Shown here one piece after another: positions 7,045 through 13,547 of a stretch of 13,547 nt of DNA. The stretch's first letter is position 1; each line of letters opens with the position of its first letter. The notes under the pieces were generated by a model. That model was not told the origin of the DNA and ran no database searches. It saw nothing but the letters and a program-made list of their open reading frames with translations. The stretch is from Victivallales bacterium. GTDB taxonomy: Bacteria; Verrucomicrobiota; Lentisphaeria; Oligosphaerales; Oligosphaeraceae. The stretch covers positions 1-13,547 of the forward strand of contig JAFRLP010000251.1 of the NCBI GenBank assembly GCA_017431185.1, given 5' to 3'. The position numbers were made by a program, and so were the translations under genes.

Positions 7045-7073
7045 AAAATACCCCGTCCCAATCTTTTTTTCAA
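7045..7073 (-). promoter_or_regulatory. Sigma70-type promoter candidate for the AraC gene
   Basis: On the minus strand TTGAAA (7068-7073) and TATTTT (7045-7050) are separated by 17 bases. They lie between the terminator of the upstream operon and the AraC start, about 80 bases before the ATG. The hexamers match the consensus at 5/6 and 4/6. Confidence 0.5.
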
Positions 7074-7098
7074 GTCACTCCGCAGCCTTTTTTCATAA

Positions 7099-7137
7099 AA
7101 TCCCTCTGGCTCGGCCATTGTCAGCGCCAAAGGGATT
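7099..7137 (-). terminator. Hairpin terminator after the GH123-like gene
   Basis: Read on the minus strand, AATCCCTTTGGC and GCCAGAGGGATT form a 12-pair stem with one mismatch around a 15-base loop, followed by TTTT. The hairpin starts 5 bases after the stop of the GH123-like gene. The U-tract is short, so termination may be partial. Confidence 0.65.
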
Positions 7138-7142
7138 GCACT

Positions 7143-9896
7143 CTATTCACCCAATGCTTTCAGCAGGAGAGTGCGGCGTATGCGCCAGACGCTCTGCTCC
7201 AGTTCCGCCGTGGAGTCCAGAAGCAGGGGATTCGCCAGGCTCTCCTGGAGTTTCCGCAAGACGGCGGTGGCCTTGCCGGACTCCTTGAGCATGGTCAGCA
7301 TGCAGTAGTCCTCCCACGCCTCGCGGGTCTGCTCCGAAATGACGGTGAAGACAGGGCCACTGACACCGGGATAGATGGACTGGTAGTCCATGGAGCCGCT
7401 GTCGAAATCATTCCATGGGTCTTCACGCGGCTGGAACATGGAGTAGAATCCCCAGGCGTTGTGCTCTGCGAAAAAGGCCTTCCATGCCTGGATGCGGCCA
7501 GGGCAGGGATGGATGTAGGTGCCGTTGAAGCGCCTAGGGGCGGCCCAGAGTTCCCGCAGGGAAGCCGTTTCCAGTTGCCCCCAGCCAAACCAGAGCTGGG
7601 CAATCGGGTATGAGATGTCCACGAAACGGTTGTACCAGGGCCGGTAGGCCTCCAGAATCTCCTGCGCCGGCGAGAAGCCGCCCGCAGCCCAGCAGCAGGG
7701 ATTGCAGTAGAGCTGAATCCTCGAATCGAAGTTCTTGATGAGTTCGGCGATTTTCCCATAGCCCCAGGCAGTCTCATTGACGCCTGGTTCGTCCATCAGG
7801 CTGATGAACCAGCAGGGATAATCGAATCCGGCGGCCAATAGCCTGTCCCGCACATTCCCCATCTGCTTCAGGATGTCCTGCTCCATTTCCGGTGTGAGAG
7901 TCTCGGGCGTGACCTGCCGTTTCAAAAGCATGGAGTGGTATTTTCCGAGCGGACGGAAATAATAGAGCAGATTCGGGACTTTGGCGCGGATTTCCGCCAG
8001 GCCGCGCGTACTCTCCAGCGGATTGACGGGCAGGACATTGATGCCGCAGTCATGGTAATACTGCGCCTCATTCGCGGCGTAGCCAGACTGCACCACGGGG
8101 GCGGCACGTAGAATCGTCGGCATGGCGTGCCCGTTGTTCCAGATTTCCGTCGGACGTGCCAAGGTGAGGTCGAGAATCCTCACCGCCACGGACATGACGG
8201 TTTCGCCCAGGTGGAGGGAGCCGGTGCAGACGCCAGCCTGCGCATTTTCAGAGCGCACACGCAGCACCACGCAGGCCGCCTCGCCTGGCTGAAGTCTCAA
8301 AACGGGGAATGACTCTATCGACGGTGCATTGCGGATGTACTTGCGCAAGGAAACGGGGCCGGGAAGGTTGCCCTCCATGAAAATGGGGCGCAGGCACGGG
8401 CCATTGCGCAACTCCACGACACCCGCGCAGCCCAGGCTGGCGGTCAGCCCCGGTGCGGATTTGCCGTCGGCGGTTTGAAAGCCCTCAAAGGAGACCCGCA
8501 ACTCCTGCACACTGTCCAGCGGATTGACCGCAAACCAGCAGAGGTTCTCCACCTCGGTCTTGGTCATCACCTCCGTGCGGGGTTCGTTCAGGTTCTCCAG
8601 CGGCAGCAGCGGCTGGCTCTGCGCCCCGCTCTCGAATGCCGTGGAGACCACCGCCAGTTTCTTCCCGCGAACCGCCTCGCTGGCCCGCCATTTGTCGAAT
8701 TGTCCCTGCGTGAAGGAGGTGCTGTCAATCCCCTGCCACGAGCATCCGACATTCTGCTGCGTAGCCTCCTCCGCCTTCAGCAGGGCGAACTGGGCGGGGG
8801 CATGGAGATTTCGGATGGAAGGGAAGGTGTATTTGACCCCTGGCCGCCCCTGGAACGTTGCCAAGAGGGAAAACGACCAGAAATAATGCTCGAAGCGCCC
8901 ATCCTCCACCATGGCGGTGAGGGGAATCTGCACCAGGGAGAACCGACTGTCCCCGTCAGTGACGTTTTCCGCCTGCGCGACAAAGGCGATTCCGCCCTTT
9001 GTCGGGTCAATCACCCGGGACGCATCCGTCCTGACCTTTCCATTGGTCGAGAGGGTGAACTGATAGTATTGACCAGCTGCCAAATCGTTGCGGTTGACCA
9101 GAATCGCCAGCGACTGGAAGCGCCGTCCGCCGTGGTCATGCGGAAAGACGAGCGAAAGCCCTTCGGGATTCATGGCCAGGTAGGCGCACATTTCCGCCTC
9201 CGGCTCCACTTTGCGGAACTGGTACAGGGACAGTTTGGCATAACCTGAAAGTTTCGCCGTCGAAAATGACGCGGAGGTCATCCTCGCAGCCAGAACCGGC
9301 AGGCTCCTTATCCTTTCGCCGCAATTGTTCATCTCCGGCAGAATCCCGCTGGACCCGGACGGGGCGACGTCACGGCAATCCCCCCAGGCCAGCAGTTCCG
9401 TGACCTTGAGCCTGCTCTCCCCCGTGTTGCCTATCCCCAGAAAACGCACCTGCTTCAATTCAATCTTCAGGCAGTGGTAGGTCTCGTTCCGCGGACGCGG
9501 AAACGCCCGGACCATTGTCCAATCCTGGCCGTCGGGACTGGTGAAGACAGTCGCCTCGCCCGCCGCCGACGCCGCCTCCGTGGCCAGGTGAATCTCCCGC
9601 ACCTCGGCGCCGGCGGGAAATTCCACGACGATGGCAGGCGCCTTCATCCGGGGCGCCAGCGATGGCCCCCTGTTGAACTGGCTGTCGCGCAAGACCTCCT
9701 TGTTCTGCAAGGGGCCGGCGGCCACAATCCTCATGCCGGAGCGTTTCTGGAAATCCCCGAACATGCCAAGGTTGTCACTGATGAGCCAACCCGGCAACTG
9801 GCCGGAAGGCACGCTCGCCCCATTCGGGAACTGCCATTCAGCCGCACCAAACGCCTGGAGCGCCGCCAGGGCCAACAACAACGCGGTTTTCCTCAT
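7143..9896 (-). CDS. Secreted GH123/DUF4091-like glycoside hydrolase
   Basis: 917 aa. Residues 1-18 are a signal peptide (MRKTALLLALAALQAFGA). Residues about 75-172 look like a discoidin-type (F5/8 C-like) carbohydrate-binding domain (ATVFTSPDGQDWTMV, VRFLGIGNTGE). The middle part is beta-rich. Residues about 585-870 form the catalytic-like barrel: WFISLMDEPG places D702-E703 where GH123 enzymes carry their neighbouring Asp-Glu pair, used for catalysis assisted by the substrate N-acetyl group. The segment GPVFTVISEQTREAWEDYCML matches the end of DUF4091 domains. GH123 enzymes remove beta-linked N-acetylgalactosamine. Overall similarity to characterised members cannot be judged by eye, so the substrate is inferred. 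The start has GGAGG about 9 bases upstream. It is the last gene of the operon with the Gfo/Idh/MocA and prepilin-type genes and is followed by a terminator. Confidence 0.75.
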   Translation of the reverse strand: MRKTALLLALAALQAFGAAEWQFPNGASVPSGQLPGWLISDNLGMFGDFQKRSGMRIVAAGPLQNKEVLRDSQFNRGPSLAPRMKAPAIVVEFPAGAEVREIHLATEAASAAGEATVFTSPDGQDWTMVRAFPRPRNETYHCLKIELKQVRFLGIGNTGESRLKVTELLAWGDCRDVAPSGSSGILPEMNNCGERIRSLPVLAARMTSASFSTAKLSGYAKLSLYQFRKVEPEAEMCAYLAMNPEGLSLVFPHDHGGRRFQSLAILVNRNDLAAGQYYQFTLSTNGKVRTDASRVIDPTKGGIAFVAQAENVTDGDSRFSLVQIPLTAMVEDGRFEHYFWSFSLLATFQGRPGVKYTFPSIRNLHAPAQFALLKAEEATQQNVGCSWQGIDSTSFTQGQFDKWRASEAVRGKKLAVVSTAFESGAQSQPLLPLENLNEPRTEVMTKTEVENLCWFAVNPLDSVQELRVSFEGFQTADGKSAPGLTASLGCAGVVELRNGPCLRPIFMEGNLPGPVSLRKYIRNAPSIESFPVLRLQPGEAACVVLRVRSENAQAGVCTGSLHLGETVMSVAVRILDLTLARPTEIWNNGHAMPTILRAAPVVQSGYAANEAQYYHDCGINVLPVNPLESTRGLAEIRAKVPNLLYYFRPLGKYHSMLLKRQVTPETLTPEMEQDILKQMGNVRDRLLAAGFDYPCWFISLMDEPGVNETAWGYGKIAELIKNFDSRIQLYCNPCCWAAGGFSPAQEILEAYRPWYNRFVDISYPIAQLWFGWGQLETASLRELWAAPRRFNGTYIHPCPGRIQAWKAFFAEHNAWGFYSMFQPREDPWNDFDSGSMDYQSIYPGVSGPVFTVISEQTREAWEDYCMLTMLKESGKATAVLRKLQESLANPLLLDSTAELEQSVWRIRRTLLLKALGE

Positions 9897-9929
9897 TCTG
9901 CAAATCCTCCTGCCTTCATCTCACTGAAA

Positions 9930-10736
9930 TCACCAGCAAACGAAGTCATCTTGCGTTTTGATGCCATAATTGAAGCCGGCTCCCGAACGGTAGCCTTTGC
10001 TGTATGCGACATGCCCGTCCGCAAAGACCAGGTTGTTTCCGGACTTGTGGGGCAAAGGCCTGTCAGGGGAGGTCAGGCGCACGTTGTCGTATCTGTTGCG
10101 GTCAGCGGCCATCGGCTGCAGCGAGGGGCTCCGCAAGGTCACGCTGTACCCGTTGTTCGTCACCACCGTCCCGCACATCTCCAGACGCGGCAGTTGCCGT
10201 ACATAGGCGCTGTTGGGGATATAAGACATGGTGTACAGCATCCAGCCATGCCATGCGCTGGAATAGGAGTCCGGACGGTCCCCCACCCCGAAGAAGATGT
10301 CGTAGCTGGAATAGATGTAGCCACCCCAGTTGTATCCGGGATAATTGGTGGAGGCAGAAGTCGTGGCCACCACGTCGGCCGGGCACACGGCGGACTGGTA
10401 AAGACGCTTGCCGTTGGTGCTGATTGTCCTGTACGGGAAATAGGTCATCAGGCTGGAACTCCATTTCCAGGAGCTGCCCCAGCCAGAGCCTTTCGGCCCC
10501 CAGCCATCCGACTCGTCCGCATAGAGGAGAAAGGTAAGTCCGACCTGCTTCAGCGTGTTCTGGCAGGAGGCAAGCCGTGCCTTGTCGCGCGCCTTGCTCA
10601 AGGCAGGCAGCAGCATCGCCGCCAGCACGCTGATGATGGCGATGACGACCAGCAACTCGATGAGCGTGAAGAAAGTGCGCCTGCGCCTTTTGCTGGCGCA
10701 ACCATATTCCCCGGACATTCCTTTTCCTCTGTTCAT
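9930..10736 (-). CDS. Prepilin-type H-X9-DG protein, second copy
   Basis: 268 aa from the ATG at 10736. A basic leader (SKRRRRT) precedes [20 protein letters not shown], the prepilin peptidase site and membrane helix. The soluble domain ends with [19 protein letters not shown], the H-X9-DG motif. It shares only the N-terminal part and [15 protein letters not shown] with the protein at 273-1061; the rest has diverged. Three in-frame starts exist: ATG 10736 and ATG 10763, each with AAGGGAG five bases upstream because of a 27-base tandem repeat, and GTG 10814 without one. I prefer 10736, which gives the shortest leader. It lies 33 bases before the GH123-like gene, so it is expressed with a secreted glycosidase. 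Function unknown. Confidence 0.88.
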   Translation of the reverse strand: MNRGKGMSGEYGCASKRRRRTFFTLIELLVVIAIISVLAAMLLPALSKARDKARLASCQNTLKQVGLTFLLYADESDGWGPKGSGWGSSWKWSSSLMTYFPYRTISTNGKRLYQSAVCPADVVATTSASTNYPGYNWGGYIYSSYDIFFGVGDRPDSYSSAWHGWMLYTMSYIPNSAYVRQLPRLEMCGTVVTNNGYSVTLRSPSLQPMAADRNRYDNVRLTSPDRPLPHKSGNNLVFADGHVAYSKGYRSGAGFNYGIKTQDDFVCW

Positions 10737-10756
10737 GGCGTCTCCCTTGTTGTTGG
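10731..10756 (-). repeat. Tandem repeat unit 1 carrying ribosome binding site and ATG
   Basis: This 26-base unit is identical to 10758-10783, with one base between them (period 27). Each unit contains AAGGGAG, five bases, then ATGAAC. Because the period is a multiple of three, gain or loss of a unit changes the number of start sites without shifting the frame. Confidence 0.95.
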
Positions 10757-10757
10757 T

Positions 10758-10783
10758 GTTCATGGCGTCTCCCTTGTTGTTGG
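10758..10783 (-). repeat. Tandem repeat unit 2 carrying ribosome binding site and ATG
   Basis: Identical to unit 1 and likewise holding AAGGGAG and an in-frame ATG (10763). Translation from this start would add nine residues, MNTNNKGDA, to the leader of the prepilin-type protein. Confidence 0.95.
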
Positions 10784-10802
10784 CGGCGGCGCATCCGCCG
10801 CC
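10782..10802. other. Strong G+C hairpin between the Gfo/Idh/MocA and prepilin-type genes
   Basis: GGCGGCGG and CCGCCGCC form a perfect 8-pair stem with a 5-base loop. There is no T-run, so it is not a standard terminator. It lies within 26 bases of the Gfo/Idh/MocA stop and just before the duplicated ribosome binding sites, where it could stabilise or process the mRNA and set different expression of the two genes. Confidence 0.6.
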
Positions 10803-10827
10803 GCGTTCTGTCACACAGTAGGATTGC

Positions 10828-12360
10828 TCACCCCTCCTGGAGCAGCCATTTTTGGAGGGTCTCCTTCAGACCGTCGCTGTCCAGGAGTTTGGCGGATTCC
10901 TCATCTGACAACAAGGCCTTGACGGTGCGGTCCGCTGTGCTGCCAGGATAGGCCCCGCCGATTTCCAGCGCCTCCCGATACGCATCGGAGATTTTCGGCA
11001 GTTCATTGAGGAGGCGACGTGCGTGCTTGATGACCAGCATCCTGTCCTCGTCAGTGGAAAGCATGGAGTAGAGCTTCATGCCGTCCAGCACGCTCTGGTA
11101 CAGGGGCAGTCCACCCAGTTGGCTGCTCCAGGGATAGAGAATCCCCATGACGGTGGTGAAGCGTCCCGTCAGTTTGGTGTCGTGACCAGTGGGGAACAGC
11201 ACGGTGTTGGTGTCGAAGTGCGGGGGCAGCCAATCATCGTCGCGATAGCGTTCGCGAACCGCTGGGTCGCGGAAATCGGGGACCTCCTGGGGCGCGCCAT
11301 TCGCCTTTTCGCTGCGGACAGCCATGATGCCAGTCAACGTGACGTCACAGGCGGGGAAGATAGTCCAGGGTCCCTTCTCGCCCGTCAGGATTTCCCGCGC
11401 GAAATAGTAGAGTTCCCAGAAGTCGCCGCCGCCGTGGCCGACGTTTTCGGCATACTCGCCCAACTCCGGCCATTCGAGTTTGACGTGAAGAGGCATGCCG
11501 TGGCCACTTCCGCCAGTGCGAATCAGGCACGCCTCGGGATTCGAGAAATCATACGCGGCGCGTGTGCCCCAGATGCGGCGGGAATGGGTGTCACCGCTCT
11601 GTCCGCCCATGAGATTGCGGAAAATCCCGCCATTGCTCATCTGGACAAGAGAGGAACTGCTGCCAAGTTTGCCTCCGGGACTCTGGACAAAGCCAGGATG
11701 CTGGACAACCTGCGGGAAAGCCGTGACCCGCGTGGGACGCAGACCCGTGATCTGCATCACTGGCCCCAGGGAGTGGGTGCAGTAGAACTGGCTGTTGAGC
11801 CAGCTGCGCCAGTTGTGCAGTGTCCCGCCTGGCTGGACAGGCGAGCCGTCAATGTACAGGTAACTCAAGGCACGGCAGTCGTGGTTGTAGTCGTATTCCC
11901 CGTAGGAAAACTCGCCGAAGAACCCCTCCTGCCACAGTTTGCGGGCCATCATGTTGGGCTTCATGAACGGATAGTTCTCCAGCAGATGGTAGGTTTTCCC
12001 GCTCCTCTCCACGGCCTCCACCAGACGGACACCCTCCGCAGGGGTCATGAACGAGGTCACCTCGCACATCACGTGCTTTCCTGCGTTCAGCGCCTTGATG
12101 GAATGCTCGGCGTGCGCCCCGAAGAAGGTGGCGACCAGCACGGCGTCCAAGTCCATTGCCAGGAACTCATCCTCATTGGCCGTCAGTTTGGCTTCGGGGC
12201 AGACTTCTGCGAAACCCTCGCGGATATGGTCGTTGAAGTCACAGCCGGCCACCACGTCGATGTTCAGTGCTGAACACGCCTTCACAAAGTTTCTGCCGCG
12301 TCCCAGGCCCCAGATGCCCAGTTTGATGCGCTTGTCCGTATCAAAAATCCTCTTGTCCAT
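10828..12360 (-). CDS. Gfo/Idh/MocA family protein with GH109-like active-site signature
   Basis: 510 aa from the ATG at 12360, chosen because AAGGAG lies 8 bases upstream; an upstream in-frame ATG at 12396 lacks one. The N-terminus is a Rossmann NAD(P) fold ([13 protein letters not shown], residues 12-24, with D41 closing the second strand). The usual Gfo/Idh motif EKP is replaced by CEVTS (E100), and the usual DxGxH motif by [10 protein letters not shown] (Y193, H196). EVP-type sequence in place of EKP, LLEN, and YxTHxLGPV are features I recall from GH109, the NAD-dependent alpha-N-acetylgalactosaminidases. No Tat or Sec signal is seen, unlike many GH109 enzymes, and the chain is longer than usual. 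It may be a cytosolic GH109-like glycosidase or a sugar dehydrogenase. It heads the operon with the prepilin-type and GH123-like genes. Confidence 0.8.
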   Translation of the reverse strand: MDKRIFDTDKRIKLGIWGLGRGRNFVKACSALNIDVVAGCDFNDHIREGFAEVCPEAKLTANEDEFLAMDLDAVLVATFFGAHAEHSIKALNAGKHVMCEVTSFMTPAEGVRLVEAVERSGKTYHLLENYPFMKPNMMARKLWQEGFFGEFSYGEYDYNHDCRALSYLYIDGSPVQPGGTLHNWRSWLNSQFYCTHSLGPVMQITGLRPTRVTAFPQVVQHPGFVQSPGGKLGSSSSLVQMSNGGIFRNLMGGQSGDTHSRRIWGTRAAYDFSNPEACLIRTGGSGHGMPLHVKLEWPELGEYAENVGHGGGDFWELYYFAREILTGEKGPWTIFPACDVTLTGIMAVRSEKANGAPQEVPDFRDPAVRERYRDDDWLPPHFDTNTVLFPTGHDTKLTGRFTTVMGILYPWSSQLGGLPLYQSVLDGMKLYSMLSTDEDRMLVIKHARRLLNELPKISDAYREALEIGGAYPGSTADRTVKALLSDEESAKLLDSDGLKETLQKWLLQEG

Positions 12361-12455
12361 GTTGCACGCTCCTTGTCTGAAAAAACACGTTTCCAACGCA
12401 AAAACGGGGTGGCAGACCTACGGGCCATGCCTCCGAATGCCTTTACCATAAACAT

Positions 12456-12482
12456 TTTTTTACATAATGCAAACGGTAATCC
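12456..12482. repeat. Putative operator repeat 1 upstream of the Gfo/Idh/MocA operon
   Basis: Plus-strand sequence TTTTTTACATAA, then TGC, then AAACGGTAATCC. It matches 12511-12535 except for the three extra bases and one inserted/substituted position near ACG. Start-to-start distance is 55 bases, about five helical turns. Confidence 0.7.
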
Positions 12483-12510
12483 TCAGAAATCATTTACGTA
12501 TCACAGTCTA

Positions 12511-12535
12511 TTTTTTACATAAAAACGAGTAATCC
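12511..12535. repeat. Putative operator repeat 2 upstream of the Gfo/Idh/MocA operon
   Basis: TTTTTTACATAA followed directly by AAACGAGTAATCC, the partner of 12456-12482. Two phased direct repeats in a divergent promoter region are typical of regulator binding sites; AraC-type proteins often bind direct repeats. The regulator here is unknown. Confidence 0.7.
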
Positions 12536-12548
12536 ATTCTGGACAAAG

Positions 12549-12573
12549 AAAAAAAGCCCTCGAAGACACGAGG
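12549..12573 (-). terminator. Rho-independent terminator-like hairpin in the divergent region
   Basis: On the minus strand CCTCG-TGTCTT-CGAGG is followed by GC and seven T. It points toward the Gfo/Idh/MocA operon with no minus-strand gene upstream, so it would act on a leader or small RNA starting within about 12580-12740, or stop antisense transcription from the nagB side. Confidence 0.55.
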
Positions 12574-12637
12574 ATTGAAACCACATTTGCCCATCCTCTC
12601 TTTATCAGGCGATTGCCGGAAAAAACAAGGTGGCGGG

Positions 12638-12665
12638 ATGACAAATCGATAATCTATGCTACATT
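12638..12665 (+). promoter_or_regulatory. Promoter candidate for nagB
   Basis: ATGACA (12638-12643, 5/6 to the -35 consensus) and TACATT (12660-12665, 4/6 to the -10) are spaced by 16 bases. They give a leader of about 70 bases before the nagB ATG. Confidence 0.45.
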
Positions 12666-12683
12666 TACTTCAAAGGCGTGTGC

Positions 12684-12702
12684 CTGATGCTGACAGCATC
12701 GG
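12684..12702 (+). promoter_or_regulatory. Hairpin in the nagB leader
   Basis: CTGATGCT, loop GAC, AGCATCGG forms an 8-pair stem including one U-G pair, 42 bases before the nagB start. It could be an operator palindrome or a 5' stabilising stem. No known riboswitch is recognised. Confidence 0.4.
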
Positions 12703-12743
12703 TGCGTCCAAGCGTCTCCAGAGCAAAAACCAAGGAAAGCAAG

Positions 12744-13532
12744 ATGAAAGTCATTATCCAGCAGGATTACGACAAAATGTGCGAATGGGCGGCCAATCAC
12801 ATCATGGCGGCCATCAACGGTCACAAGGGTGATCGTCCCTTCGTGCTGGGCCTTCCCACCGGCTCCTCGCCGCTGGGGGTTTACAAGCGGCTCATCGCCG
12901 CCAACAAAGCCGGCAAGGTCACCTTCAAGAATGTGATCACCTTCAACATGGACGAATATGTCGGGCTGCCCCGCGAGCATCACGAGAGCTACTGGTTCTT
13001 CATGCACGACAACTTCTTCAACCACATTGACATCCCGTCCGCCAACGTGAACATCCTCAACGGCATGGCTGCGGACCTGGAGGCGGAATGCGCCGAATAC
13101 GAACGGAAGATCGCGGCCTGCGGCGGCATTGACCTGTTCCTCGGCGGGTCGGGCGTGGACGGGCACATCGCCTTCAACGAGCCCTTCACCTCCCTCTGCT
13201 CCCGCACTGGTGTGCGTGACCTCACGGAAGACACGCGCATCGTGAACTCGCGCTTTTTCGGCAACGACCCGTCCCAGGTGCCCGCCAAGGCGCTCTCCGT
13301 CGGAGTCGGCACCGTGACCGACTCCCGCGAAGTCCTGCTGCTCATCAGCGGCCACAACAAGGCCCGCGCCCTCAAGGAATGCGTGGAGGGCGGAGTCAAC
13401 CAGATGTGGACTATCTCCGCGCTGAACATGCACAACAACGCCTACATCGCCTGCGACGAACTGGCCTGCGGCGAACTGCGCGTTGACACCTACAAATACT
13501 TCCTCGACATCTACAAGAGCGAAAGACTGTAA
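12744..13532 (+). CDS. nagB: Glucosamine-6-phosphate deaminase NagB
   Basis: 262 aa, close to the 266 aa of the E. coli enzyme. It converts glucosamine 6-phosphate to fructose 6-phosphate and ammonia in the cytosol, bringing amino sugars into glycolysis. Visible motifs: the phosphate loop GLPTGSSPLGVY (37-47), FNMDEY with D70, GGSGVDGHIAFNEP with D139, H141 and E146, and GHNKA. These correspond to D72, D141, H143, E148 and K208 of E. coli with a constant offset in the first part. The start MKVIIQQDYDKM has AAGGAAAG just upstream; a longer frame from a GTG at 12678 adds residues that do not fit the family. It is divergent from the glycosidase operon, which suggests shared control of amino-sugar release and catabolism. 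GalN6P use (AgaI-like) is a less likely alternative. Confidence 0.96.
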   Translation: MKVIIQQDYDKMCEWAANHIMAAINGHKGDRPFVLGLPTGSSPLGVYKRLIAANKAGKVTFKNVITFNMDEYVGLPREHHESYWFFMHDNFFNHIDIPSANVNILNGMAADLEAECAEYERKIAACGGIDLFLGGSGVDGHIAFNEPFTSLCSRTGVRDLTEDTRIVNSRFFGNDPSQVPAKALSVGVGTVTDSREVLLLISGHNKARALKECVEGGVNQMWTISALNMHNNAYIACDELACGELRVDTYKYFLDIYKSERL

Positions 13533-13547
13533 CGGCGGCGTCCCCGC

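Larger units (their letters stand above)
12361..12743. other. Divergent intergenic control region between the Gfo/Idh/MocA gene and nagB
   Basis: Non-coding. The first 170 bases are A+T-rich and contain two near-identical direct repeats (12456-12482 and 12511-12535). The middle has a hairpin with an A/T tract (12549-12573). The right third carries a nagB promoter candidate and a leader hairpin. A promoter for the minus-strand operon should lie around 12400-12550, but no hexamer pair stands out. Confidence 0.7.

Noticed and set aside
9474..10922. Plus-strand open frame of 482 codons across the GH123-like and prepilin-type genes
   Set aside because: It is antisense to two well-supported genes, crosses their boundary, and is rich in Arg, Gly and His as expected from high-G+C antisense frames.
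11023..12273. Plus-strand open frame of 416 codons opposite the Gfo/Idh/MocA gene
   Set aside because: Antisense shadow with no domain; the minus strand encodes a clear Rossmann protein.
12558..12582. CRISPR-like repeat end (hairpin followed by GGATTGAAACC)
   Set aside because: The ATTGAAAC ending resembles many type I repeats, but there is only one copy, no spacers and no cas genes in the window. The hairpin is better explained as a minus-strand terminator.
12684..12702. Riboswitch or glmS-type ribozyme in the nagB leader
   Set aside because: The leader is only about 70 bases with one short stem, far too small for glmS, and no known aptamer core is visible.

Overview
The window looks like a chromosomal piece of a Lentisphaerae/Victivallales-type bacterium (or a close relative in the Planctomycetes–Verrucomicrobia–Chlamydiae group). 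This is an inference from gene style, not from a marker gene. The signs are two H-X9-DG proteins with a prepilin-type [13 protein letters not shown] leader, each set among glycoside hydrolases; an AraC regulator next to carbohydrate genes; a SGNH hydrolase; and a Gfo/Idh/MocA oxidoreductase. Every gene except the last is on the minus strand.

Right part (6055-13547, about 60% G+C in the lines sampled): nagB (12744-13532, +) encodes glucosamine-6-phosphate deaminase. It is transcribed divergently from a minus-strand operon made of a Gfo/Idh/MocA protein with a GH109-like active-site signature (10828-12360), a prepilin-type H-X9-DG protein (9930-10736) and a secreted GH123/DUF4091-like glycosidase (7143-9896). 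A hairpin terminator (7099-7137) closes the operon. Next comes an AraC-family regulator (6055-6963) with its own promoter candidate.

Left part (1-5884, about 50% G+C in the lines sampled): a SGNH hydrolase with a damaged 5' end (5109-5876), a GH110 alpha-1,3-galactosidase-like beta-helix protein (3412-5079) and a GH42-like cytosolic glycosidase homologue (1539-3389) form a compact operon. After them come a 280-base G+C-rich relic, the last codons of a second AraC gene (1179-1255), a second prepilin-type protein (273-1061) and the start of a secreted protein that runs off the left edge (1-252, too close to the end to be closed as an ORF).

The most unusual structure is a direct duplication bounding the left operon. 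The junction 'AraC 3' end - promoter - first 15 codons of a prepilin gene' occurs twice in the same orientation: 1017-1255 with the prepilin intact and AraC reduced to a stub, and 5885-6137 with AraC intact and the prepilin reduced to a stub. One 55-base block is identical in both. The SGNH-GH110-GH42 module lies between, exactly as if a circle had integrated by single crossover at an AraC-prepilin junction, or as if the locus had been partly duplicated and eroded.

Together the enzymes suggest dismantling of host-type glycans: alpha-1,3-Gal (GH110), beta-GalNAc (GH123-like), possibly alpha-GalNAc (GH109-like), beta-galactoside-type chains (GH42-like), deacylation (SGNH), and entry of amino sugars into glycolysis (NagB). 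The linkage targets are family-level inferences.
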